From Vishniacozyma victoriae (Eukaryota; Basidiomycota; Tremellomycetes; Tremellales; Bulleribasidiaceae), in the NCBI GenBank assembly GCA_017654735.1, contig JADPYG010000093.1, positions 114,685 to 178,684 on the forward strand: a stretch of 64,000 nucleotides of DNA. The letters are read 5' to 3'. The notes beneath the pieces were generated by a model that did not search any database, was not told where the DNA came from, and worked only from the letters and a program-made list of their open reading frames with translations. Positions 34,961 through 48,718 of the stretch are shown piece after piece. Both the position numbers and the translations under genes were made by a program. The stretch's first letter is position 1. Every line of letters starts with the position of its first letter.

Positions 34961-35674
34961 GTTGTAGTCGTTTTGTGTTGTGCTGTGCAGTGGCAAAATC
35001 CGGGAAAATGCTGTAAGTGATGGTACGTACATAGTCAAGATCAGGAGTCCTGAACAACTGGTCTTGTACGGGTGAAAACCAAATTGAGCATCACGGAGAG
35101 AGAGTCAAAGGATCTGGTCACTGAAAGGATCTTGTGTGTGGAAGGATCTCCCTCCGCCTGGAGCTCAGCGTGTAGCAAGACATCTTCAATGGATAGCAGA
35201 CTGAAAGGACAGCCGGCGAAAGGTCTTCATCGACACCTCAGGAGCTCTCACCGATATGTAGTATCTCCCTTTCCCCCTTTTATCAGGATCCAAATCTCCC
35301 GACGCCGTGGAAAGCTCAGATCCGCTGACTCAACGACTACGACGGTAACTCTGCTTGAGGTGCAGATATAGTACAATGTTGTTGACCGGACCGAGGGCGA
35401 TCTGTGAAGACCTGCAGGCGTAAGTGGCAAACATCCTTTCTCTTTATAGATTTTTTCCGTAAACAAGTGGCTTACATCCTTTCTCTTCACAGTAGTTTGT
35501 GGAGCGAGACCTTTTCATGTGCTACCTTTCATCTAGAGAGGAGCAGAGACCCGTTGCTGCAATACATAAAGCCCGGAAACCTCCCTCATTCCCTCTTTCT
35601 TATTTTTCACTTTTCACCAGCCCACTGTACCCAAATCAAATCTATTGAACCCATCCCTAATAAATATCTTTATC
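34961..35674. other. Divergent intergenic region with a duplicated segment
   Basis: About 710 bp between two divergent orphan genes. It contains a direct repeat at 35422-35492 (listed separately). The 70 bp before the ATG at 35675 (CCTCATTCCCTCTTTCTTAT, CCACTGTACCCAAATC) look like a promoter and leader. No gene is supported here. Confidence 0.45.
35422..35492. repeat. Direct repeat of 28 bp, step 43 bp
   Basis: AAGTGGCAAACATCCTTTCT at 35422 recurs as AAGTGGCTTACATCCTTTCT at 35465, with 24 of 28 positions the same. Each copy ends in a pyrimidine run followed by AG, so it looks like a duplicated 3' splice site or promoter element upstream of the gene at 35675. Confidence 0.75.
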
Positions 35675-36126
35675 ATGACTTCCAGCAATGATGGAAACCA
35701 GACTCAGAACGCTTCGACTTTGCGTCCCTCCAGAGTCTCCCTGCCGGAGGATTCCAAATTCGCACAAGAGACCGAAGCAGCTAGAAACCAACGCGAGGAT
35801 TTTTGGTTCCACCCAAGGCCACGATCAGTTTCCACAACCCTCTTGCGTGGTGAGGAACCGGGATATGAAGAGCCTTCGTCGCCCGGCGAAGACGATTTTG
35901 ACAGAGACGAAGCAATCCTCAAGGCGAGGCTTCGCGGGATGGTATTGGCGCCTATGCTTTCTGTTGCGGAGTTGAAGGCGATTACCAAAAGCTATGTAAC
36001 CCCTCCCCCATCTGTTATAAACGGTATGTCACAATCATACACTTGGTTTCTCATGGTCATTGCTGACCAGATGTAGGATCTTATCTACCCTCTCACGATG
36101 GTGTCTCACAAGTACTATCTTTTTAA
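35675..36126 (+). CDS. Hypothetical protein, orphan, small
   Basis: Exon 1 (35675-36023) and exon 2 (36077-36126, or 36071 with a second possible acceptor) encode 132 or 134 residues; both acceptors keep the same frame and end at TAA. The protein is charged and mostly hydrophilic (ETEAARNQREDFWFHPRPRS, PSSPGEDDFDRDEAILKARL) with one short helical segment near the end (GMVLAPMLSVAELKAITKS). No family is recognised. It is convergent with PEX1, 213 bp from the PEX1 stop. Confidence 0.5.
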
Positions 36127-36339
36127 CTTCGACACAATTCCCAGTACCCTTGTTGATAATCATGTATACATTATATCAGACATCTTGCCACTGGCCTCCA
36201 GATGCAGAGCCACTCGCCATGTCGCCTTTCATCTGTTTGCGGCTAGTGAGGCATTCAGCAACCAATATGCAGCTGCAATCAGACCCTGATCAAGACATTA
36301 CATGTAAACACCTCTAAATTCTATTTTCTATCCCCGCAT

Positions 36340-39911
<3,572 letters not shown>

Positions 39912-40516
39912 TGTATAAGTATATGGAGGAGTACGAAAGATAGAAACAGAGTCGAGAATGAACCGGTAACTCTTGCCGGCGGATGACTCCGCACGTCCCC
40001 CGCACCGATCTACTTCTCTCTTACTCATACATCCCGGACTTGTATATTACTTGCTACAAGTTCGAATGCATGCATCTGAAGCTCTAGACTGGAAGCTATC
40101 ATCTGAGAGTACATGTGTAGCTATTTAATCTTCCAAATGCATCGAGTGCGTGGTTTGTAATTGGCAGAAAAGGACCGAACGTGGCACTCTCTCCCTCCTC
40201 CTCTTTCACCTCCTTTCACAGACCGACGTCACGGACGCAACATCCCACCTACACCTCCATGCTTTGTATATCTAGATACCTTTAGAGCCTAGCTACCACC
40301 TCAGAAAATCAAAACATAAGGAATAGATACTCAATTGCCCAGATTAGTAAAGATAACAAGAAAGCACGCAAATACCACTCAAGGGCTCAATTTAGAGAAT
40401 CTGATTCATGATAGTATATAAAGAATGAAAAGGGGGAAAAGATCGACACGACAAATACGCCAGGAAGTAGTCCGAGTACACTAGATTTCTCCAGCGTCTC
40501 CAGAAACGTGCCCAAC
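39912..40516. other. Intergenic region between EF-2 and PEX1
   Basis: About 600 bp holding the PEX1 promoter and the EF-2 3' UTR. The part at about 40190-40260 is pyrimidine-rich. No gene or RNA is supported. Frames that extend the last EF-2 exon at 40387-40516 are read-through of a spliced intron border, not coding. Confidence 0.5.
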
Positions 40517-43500
40517 CTAGAGTTTGTCGTAGTAGTGGTCCCAGAGGCTATGGGAGGGTTAGCAAGTCCATTCTTTCGATGTCTGGGGGTTACAACGTAC
40601 GGAACATCTGGCTTCAAGTTCTTTCTAGTTCGGATTTGGACGGCTAGGGCTGTACAGGTCAGCTCGGGAATCATAATGGACCAAACGGGGAGGATCTAGG
40701 TGGAAATTCGGATGTTTGGGAGAGTATTTTGTGAATTTTTGGAAAATTTATGAAATGTTGACTTACCTCCAACCTTTCCAGTGGGGTCAGTGGCATCACC
40801 GTTCAATGGTGCCCAATGGTCAAAGACCTATATGATCAGCTAAAGAAACGAAATTAAGAAAAGCGACTTACAGCCTGGGGGAAGGCTTGTCCACCGGTAG
40901 CCTGTCGGAGATCGGCGTTGAAACCGAAGGACTCGGCGACGGGGAGGTAGGCTGGTTGTTAGCAGATGTCAGGACAAGGGTAATGAAGACCCACCCTTCA
41001 TGGTGTACATTGGGGTACCTGGTCGCTGCTCGGCAGAGATGACCTGACCTCGTCGGACGTTGAGGACGGACTAAGGGTAAGTAAAGCAAACGAGCGATTA
41101 GAGGGGACATACGTAGATACCACCCTGGGCGGACTCTGGGACGGCAATCTCGACCAAGAACATGGGTTCCTGGAAAGTGGGCTTGGCGAGCAACTGAGCG
41201 GCGTAACAGACTCGTCGAGCGGTAGGGATGATCTGACCACCACCTCGATGGATAGCATCGGCGTGTAGGGTACAGTCGAGAATGTTGAATCGGGTACCTC
41301 GCATGGGTTCCTCGGCAACAGCTCCTTCCTTGGAAGCCCACTGGAAAGCAGCAACAACGGAATCCTTGATTTCGTTCATGTACTGAACTCCCTTGGAGGC
41401 ATCAGTGAAGAGATTGGGTCCGGTGGTATCGGGACCGAAAGTCCAGATTCGTCGGGCATCTGAAACATCCCATCCGTAGGTGTCGGCGAGGTATCGTGCT
41501 CGTAGCTTGGGGTCATCTCGGGGAGCGACTCGTCCAGATTCGATATCGAGGGCGAGTTCCTCGGTAAGGGGCTCGGCTCGGACAAACAACCTGTTGTGCT
41601 TGTTTTGAGACTTGGAGAGAGCAATCATGGAAGATTCGGCAGTGATGGTCTCTCTGTAACCGACGACGGGCTCGGACTTTCGGAGGGGAACACCAGCGTG
41701 ATCGTTCTCGAGATCGTTCAAACAGATTTCGACGTGGAGCTCACCAGCACCAGCGACAATGATGGATCCAGACTCGTCCATCCAGGTCTTGACACAAGGG
41801 TCAGACTTGGAGAGTCGCTTGAGACCTTCGACAAGCTTGGGTAGATCAGAGGGGTTCTTGCACTCGACGGCGACTTGGACGACGGGAGAGACAGAGAACT
41901 TCATGACCTTCATGTTGTGGGCAGTCTCGGAGGTGGTGATGGTACCAGACTTGAGCAAGAATTGATCAACACCGACCAAACCGACAATGTTTCCGGCAGG
42001 ACAGTCCTCGATGGCCTCGACGGATCGTCCCATCATGAGAACAGTTCGCTGAATAGACTTGATGACGGAATCCTCCTTCTTTCCGGGAACAAAGTTGGGT
42101 CCCTGGATTCGGACCTTGGGTCCAGAAGAGACGGTACCGGAGAAGACTCGACCGAAAGCGTAGAATCGACCCTTGTCGGAAGTGGGAACCATCTTGGAGA
42201 TGTAGACCATCAAAGGACCCTTGGCGTCACAGTCTCGGATAGCGATGGCGGACTCGTCATCCATAGGACCCTCGTACAAGGTCTCGACTCGGTAAGGCTG
42301 AGCGGTGACGGGGGAGGGGAGGTTGATGACAATCATCTCCAAAAGCGAGTCACCAGCGGGCAAGAACTTCTTCATGACACACTTGAGCAAAGGCTTGCCC
42401 TCGAGGTCTCGCTCGTCACCGACCAATCGGAGTTCGAGCTTTTCGAGAAGAGTGGGGATCTCGTCCTTTTTAAAGTTCATGATGCAGTCGAACAACTTGA
42501 AGATGGGGTCGAGAACAAACAAGTTGAAGGCTCGCTCTCCACCACCCTCGGAAGACTTGGACCACTTCTTGGTCTTTGGGTTAAAGTAGTTGTCTCCCCA
42601 AAGCTTGGGCATGAGCTTTTGCTTGTCGACACCGAACTTCTTGGCGTATCGACCAGCGAATTGTCGGAGAGAGAAAGCCCAACCGTGAAGACCGGAACCG
42701 AAGGCGACTGTTCCTTTTTCGGGGTAGACCTGGACATCACCGAGAACGGGGTCGTTGTAGGTGGAAACAATGACGTTGACGGATTCGATGGTTCGGCAGA
42801 AAGACTGGTACAAGTCTTCCTTGGTGACCTGGAGTTCGAGAAGAGCTCGGTCGACCTTGTTGATAATGACCACAGGCTTGACTCGTTCAGCGAGGGATTG
42901 TCGCAAGACAGTCTCGGTCTGGACACAAACACCCTCGACACAGTCGACGACGACAAGGGCACCATCGGTGACTCGGAGAGCGGCAGTGACTTCGGAAGAG
43001 AAATCGACGTGACCGGGAGAATCGATCAAATTGATCAAGAACTCGTTACCGTCGGTCTTTTGGACAATGTCCTGGACATCCTCTTTGGGGAGAGGGAAGT
43101 ACATGGAGATGGCGGTAGACTTGATGGTGATTCCTCGGTCAATCTCATCTTGTCTGCCAGTCAGTTCAGTCCTTTTCTGTTACTGGTAGAACCTACCGAG
43201 TGTCCATGAATCGCATGTCTCCAGACTTGGATCCGGCGATAATACCAGCCTTGGCGACAAGGGCATCGGAAAGGGTGGATTTACCGTGATCGACGTGAGC
43301 GATAACCGACATGTTTCGGATGTTGGTGGGTCGGTCCATGAGACCTCGGATCTCTCCAACGGTGAAGCTGGGTCGTCAGTGTGATCCCAGCAACATGACC
43401 AGAGGAAGCCAGGGGATGCGAGACATCGATGATTCAGCAAAATTGGCCTCGGCGGCGAGATTTCATCGGTTTGCCTCGTATGAAGCACCCAATCGACGCC

Positions 43501-43645
43501 ATTCCAAGCCAGTCAAGCGTCCCCACGATGCCCGATCCCCAAGCTATCCATCGATGGGTATAAAATTTAAAGAACTTACTTAACCTGAAGGATCAGTCAG
43601 CAATCGGACACACGCGCCACCTCCTAATCACCAATAACTCACCAT
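40517..43645 (-). CDS. EFT2: Translation elongation factor 2
   Basis: eEF2 moves the ribosome along mRNA using GTP. The gene opens with two tiny exons: 43643-43645 (ATG only) and 43580-43584 (5 nt), then exon 3 from 43367. Together they give [20 protein letters not shown], then [10 protein letters not shown] (G1), and after an intron at about 43155-43198 [12 protein letters not shown]. The long exon shows [12 protein letters not shown] (G3) and [11 protein letters not shown] (G4). The diphthamide region reads [15 protein letters not shown]. Near the C-terminus, exons give [27 protein letters not shown] and LWDHYYDKL, with TAG at 40517-40519. The last three exons are short, so a simple open-frame reading misses the true end. 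Codon bias is very strong. Confidence 0.93.
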
Positions 43646-43993
43646 TTTTGCTGATTGTTTTTGGGTTTAGATATAAGAGTAAAAGGGGGTGTCGGATGAC
43701 TGGGATTATAGTCTTTAGTGATGATCTACTTAGATCACCTAGACTGTATAAGGAGGGGTGAAGAGAGTGTAGTAGGGAGATGAAGCTTAGGGATAGGCTA
43801 TTCTTCTAAAGGGGGCAGCTAAGACGGGAAAAAGCGATAATTTGATTCCGTTTAGGTGAATAGAGCGAAAAATACACGGGATTGGATGGAGTTATAAAAA
43901 GTGGAGGTAATGTGGCAGTGGAGGTAGTCCAGTTGAGGGTGGGTGTATGGGTTGGGTGTTGATATACTATACTCTCAAGGGGTACTAGACACA
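43646..43993. promoter_or_regulatory. Divergent promoter, EF-2 and VPS72
   Basis: The 348 bp between the two start codons must serve both genes. It contains runs of T/A-rich sequence (TTTAGATATAAGAGTAAAA at about 43668-43686) and, on the EF-2 side, the long 212-nt second EF-2 intron (43368-43579), which lies inside the gene and may also influence expression. No defined factor site was identified. Confidence 0.5.
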
Positions 43994-45722
43994 ATGGCTG
44001 AATCACTCACCCTAGGGAGGGCAAAGAGAGCGACAGCGGGGAATCGGTAAACTATAACTTGCATATATCGAGTTGCTTAGCTGACAATCAGTATGAGAGA
44101 GCTGCTAGAGAAAGCACACCAGCAAGACGACGACGACTTATTCAAGGAGGAAGAAGGGGACGATGAATTCTCAGCACCACGTTAGCTGCCTGCCCACTGC
44201 CAGTGATCTCAGCTGATATCATAGAGGAGATACGTGACGTTTACCTGGACGAATTCGCAGATACAGACGACGAACACGATGATGAAGAAGCTGAAGAACG
44301 AGAAATCAGGAGGGAGGAGAAACGAAAGGTACGCCGCCGGCAGAATACAATGCTGATAGGCAGTCGAAAGGGAAATCCAAAGCAGTCTACAACCCACTTG
44401 CGGGTGAACCTAAACCGAAAAAGAAAAAGAAGAAACAAGATACTCTAACGCCCGGCTTTAATTCCACAAATGCAGAACTAGCCCTTCTGGACCCAACAAT
44501 CGATCCATCAACCATGGCAAAATCAACTCTAGTCCTCGCTCTTCGAAAACAACGGCGTGACCTAAAACGACTGGAACGATCCGAGACCCGTCGATCAAAC
44601 CTGAGAGCATCAACTCTGAAAACAGATGCCGAGATTGAAGAAAAGGAAAAAGCCGAAAAGACTGTAGTCCACAAGAAAGGGAGGGTGGCAATGCATAAAG
44701 GTGGAGAAGCTAGGGGTGTTCGTAATTACACTCAGGCCGAGTTGATTGCGGAAGCGTTAGAGGAGGAAGAGAGGAATAAGGAGGAATTACAAAAATGGTT
44801 AAGAAGAGAAGAGGAGCGGAGGGAGTTGAGGCGGGTGGGGAGAAAGCGGGTGAGAGGACCTAGGTGGACTTGGATCAGTAGGACTGTGGGCAAGATGGTA
44901 GAGGTTGTGGACGGTGAGGGTGTCAAGGAGGTCGAAGTCAGGCAGGCCAAGGAGAAGGAGGATGTCGAGGCCGAGTCGAGTGCGGACGTTCCACAGGAGA
45001 CCACGGGAAATCGACCTACGTCCGAGAGCACGCCACAAGTGACAATCGCTAATACATCTACCGCTCCGCCTGCAACATCAACCGAGGCACCACAAAACGC
45101 AGTCGCCTCTTCATCCAAACTTGTCGATCCAACTCCAGCATCCAACCCCACACCCACCCTTCAATCCGCACCCACACCGATCCAACAGCCCGAATCTTCC
45201 CAATATACCCGAAACTACCTAATCCTATCCCAAATCCCCGGAGGCCTCCCAGCAGAATTATCCCTAGTCCTCGGAAACCATGTCGAATGGGATCAGGTCA
45301 ACTACATCCCAGCCCGAAACAGGCCCGTTATCCGCAGACCTCCCCGATGTCCATTCACAGGTAAAATAGCAAAATACCGACATCCATCTACAATGATCCC
45401 ATACGCGGATGTAAGTGGGTATAAAGAGATTGAGGCTTTGGTACAGAATCGATATATCTGGTCAGAGGGCGGGTTCTGGTTAGGTGGTGAAGAACATTTA
45501 GGAGCACCTGAAGCAGAAGAGATTGAGGGCTGGAGGGAGGCTATGAATGGTGGTTGGTTGGGTGGGTTTAGTATACCACCGGAAGAGGGGGTCGAGGAGA
45601 TAGAGGTGGTGGAGGAGGTTGCTGAACCTGTCAAGAAGGGGAGGAAGAGGGGTTCTGAGGCTGCTGGCGGTACTCAGGGGGTTCATAGAGGGAAGAAGAG
45701 GGATCGGAAGAGTGCTGTTTAG
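43994..45722 (+). CDS. VPS72: SWR1-complex histone chaperone subunit VPS72/YL1
   Basis: Binds the H2A.Z-H2B dimer and delivers it to SWR1 for exchange into nucleosomes. Exon 1 (from 43994) gives MAESLTLGRAKRATAGNR; introns follow at about 44056-44101 and 44185-44227 and a 35-nt intron at 44329-44363. The acidic H2A.Z-binding segment reads EIRDVYLDEFADTDDEHDDEE, as in YL1. A basic region (LRKQRRDLKRLERSETRRSN) follows. The YL1 C-terminal domain ends PRCPFTGKIAKYRHPSTMIP and YADVSGYKEIEALVQNRY, the diagnostic motif. Length and domain order fit the family; the tail (GRKRGSEAAGG) is basic. Confidence 0.88.
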
Positions 45723-45844
45723 CTATGCATCACGACACTCTGACATGATCCTGCTCAATTATACTTGTATTGCAACTATACTCTAATCTGCACCAAGATC
45801 GCCCAAATGTGCTTACATAAGCAAATGACGTTAGATCTACTTTT

Positions 45845-45850
45845 TGACTC
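45845..45850 (+). promoter_or_regulatory. TGACTC, possible Gcn4-type site before HIS4
   Basis: TGACTC lies 85 bp before the HIS4 start. The core matches the TGASTCA site bound by Gcn4/CpcA, which controls HIS genes in other fungi under amino acid starvation. A 6-bp match can occur by chance; function is inferred. Confidence 0.35.
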
Positions 45851-45934
45851 GTCGTATCTAGAATTCAAGATCGGCATATAGATAAGTTACATCTTTTTAT
45901 CATCTATACATACTCTATACCTACCAAGTAAAAG

Positions 45935-48675
45935 ATGTCGGGACCAGTATTCCTACCACTCCTAGATCCAACAGCCGCATCCTCAATCCCATCACTCGCT
46001 TTACTAGGTCCACTCCTCATTCCATCCGATTTAGTAGATGCTATACTCCCCACTCTACCCGCTCAAGCTAGTTATTACATCCAATCGAGGAATGGCGATG
46101 ATTTGATCAAACACCTCGATGGAGGAGCTGAGAAGGTCGTAGTTGAGGAGAGTCAATTAGGGGAATTGGAAGGGGTTGGTAGGGAGAGGATTATTGTTAA
46201 GGTTGGGGATGTGGAGAAGGTCAAGGAGGTTTCGAAACTCGCTTCTGGGATCATCATCGCTTCTGATTCTATCCATACCGCCAAATCACTCGGTGTTGAG
46301 AATACTCAGATCTATCTATCGCCCTCGACATTCCCTTCATCCGAGGCAGCTAGCAAGATCAAAGAAGCATTCCCATCATCCTACATTATCCCCACTGCCT
46401 CATTGACCAACTCATCAACGACCTCTTCCCACCTTTCCATCTCCGATGCCTTTTTATCGTTAACCACCTCCGATCGACCGGACGGGTTATTCCCAACTAT
46501 CGTCTCCGGTTCTTCTCGACCACTTGGAATGGTCTACTCTTCCAAGGAATCTATCGCTGAAGCCATCAACACCCAAAAAGGAGTCTATCAATCAAGGAAA
46601 CACGGTTTATGGCGAAAAGGAGAAACGTCCGGTGCAGTCCAGGAATTACTCTCTGTTCGATTGGACTGTGATTCCGACGCTTTACTATTCGAGGTTGTCC
46701 AGCACGGATCTGGATTCTGTCACCTACCCCAATCGACATGTTTCGGAAATTCGTCCGGTCTCGTTAAACTCGAACAAACCCTACAATCGCGTCTCGAAAA
46801 TGCCCCAGAGGGATCATACACCAAGCGATTATTTACCGATGAGAAATTGTTGAGGAGTAAAATCATGGAGGAAGCGGAAGAATTGTGCGATGCCAACACT
46901 AAAGATGAGGTTGCATTTGAAGCTGCCGATTTGATCTACTTCGCCTTGACTCGATGTATTTCAAAAGGAGTCTCATTAAGGGATGTAGAAAAAGCACTCG
47001 ATAAGAAGAGTTTGAAGGTTACAAGAAGGAAGGGGGATGCCAAGCCGAAATGGGACAAGTCAGAGGAGAAGGTCCTAAGCAAGTCGGAAGCTATCAACGC
47101 AACGGAAACCAAGGAAGGTTCCAAACCCAGTGAACCCGTACCCGCTGCTTTCCCCGAAACGAATGGATCTATCAAAATGCGAAATGTCACACTCTCCTCT
47201 CAATCATCCGCCGAGAAATCCAAACTCCTTCTTCGACCCGTTTTAAATTCATTATCAATGATTGAAAAAGTCAAACCGATCGTCGAGAGGGTTAGGACCG
47301 AAGGAGACGCAGGACTAAGGGCGATGACGAAACAATTTGATAAAGCCGACCTACCTTCAAACGTCCAATTACCACCTTTCGCTACTCCATCCGAAGACGT
47401 TCTATCAAAGAAAGTGAGGGACGCAATCGATCAAGCTTATTCGAATGTAAAAGCTTTCCATGCTGCTCAAGTCGATTCTGCCCCTCTTGTAGTCGAGACA
47501 ATGCCAGGGGTAGTATGTACTCGATTCGCACGACCAATCTCTCGAGTCGGAATTTACGTACCAGGAGGAACCGCAATTCTACCTTCTACAGCAATCATGC
47601 TTGGTGTCCCAGCCCAGGTTGCGGGATGTAAAGAAATCGTCCTAGCAACTCCACCTCGACCTGATGGATCTATTAGTCCTGAGGTTTTGTATGTCGCCAA
47701 GTTGGTTGGAGTTACTTGTATCCTAAGAGCAGGTGGTGCTCAGGCTGTAGCTGCTATGGCTTATGGAACGGATGAGGTACCTAAGGTCGACAAGATCTTT
47801 GGACCTGGTAATCAATGGGTTACAGCGGCAAAGATGTTGGTTCAGAATGATACCGATGCTCTGGTTGCTATCGATATGCCAGCTGGTCCCTCTGAAGTCT
47901 TGGTACGTCTCTTTCTTTTTCACTCTCTTACCATCTCCCCTATACAGGCTCCCATTCATTCATCACACCCTCTCTATCGTCACAGAGCGATCCTAACAAT
48001 CAGGTAATCGCAGACAAAACCGCAAACCCAATATTCGTAGCATCCGACCTCCTCTCTCAAGCAGAACACGGAACAGACTCCCAAGTAGTCCTCGTAGCCA
48101 TCGACCTCACTCCTTCCCTTTTATCCGAAATCGAATCCGAAATCGATAAACAAGCAAAAGCCCTCCCACGAGTCGATATCGCAAGACAAGCAATTCAAAA
48201 GAGTTTAATCGTTAATGTCTCTACCCTTGAAGAAGGTGTTGCATTCTCGAATGATTATGCTCCTGAACACTTGATTTTGCATCTGGAAGATTCTGCTGGG
48301 TGTGTTGAAAAGATTGAAAATGCGGGATCTGTGTTTGTAGGGGAATATAGTCCTGAATCGTATGTCTCTCCCTCCTTCCTTCTTATGTCTTTTACTCTCC
48401 GAAGCTACTATCTGTAATCCACCTCGCTCCGCTCGCTGACCAATAGATGTGGAGATTACGCATCCGGAACCAACCATACCCTCCCCACAAATGGTTTCGC
48501 ACGACAATTCTCTGGTGTAAACACTCTATCTTTCCAAAAACATATCACATCCCAACAACTTACTGCGGATGGTTTAAGGAATTTGGGACCTACCGTCGTT
48601 ACTCTCGCCGAGAGGGAAGGATTGGAAGGACATGCTAATGCCGTTAGAGTTAGGTTAGCTGCTTTGAAGGCTTAA
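45935..48675 (+). CDS. HIS4: Trifunctional histidine biosynthesis protein HIS4
   Basis: Catalyses steps 2, 3, 9 and 10 of histidine synthesis. Exons 45935-47902, 48004-48359 and 48447-48675. Residues about 185-270 are the PR-AMP cyclohydrolase ([51 protein letters not shown]). Residues about 280-365 are the PR-ATP pyrophosphohydrolase ([33 protein letters not shown]). The rest is histidinol dehydrogenase ([83 protein letters not shown]). The junction [11 protein letters not shown] comes from the last intron. The stop is TAA at 48673-48675, 43 bp from the stop of the convergent PPR gene. Confidence 0.95.
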
Positions 48676-48718
48676 AATCAAGTAGATATTTATGTCATGC
48701 ATAGAAAGATAGATCTTT

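Noticed and set aside
41875..43209. 444-codon open frame on the plus strand across EF-2
   Set aside because: It is antisense to the strongly codon-biased EF-2 exon. Avoidance of TTA, CTA and TCA codons in the sense strand leaves the opposite strand free of stops. Its composition has no sensible domain.
43646..43993. Gene in the EF-2/VPS72 gap (open frame at 43806-44006)
   Set aside because: The frame runs into VPS72 exon 1 on the opposite strand and shows no coding character.
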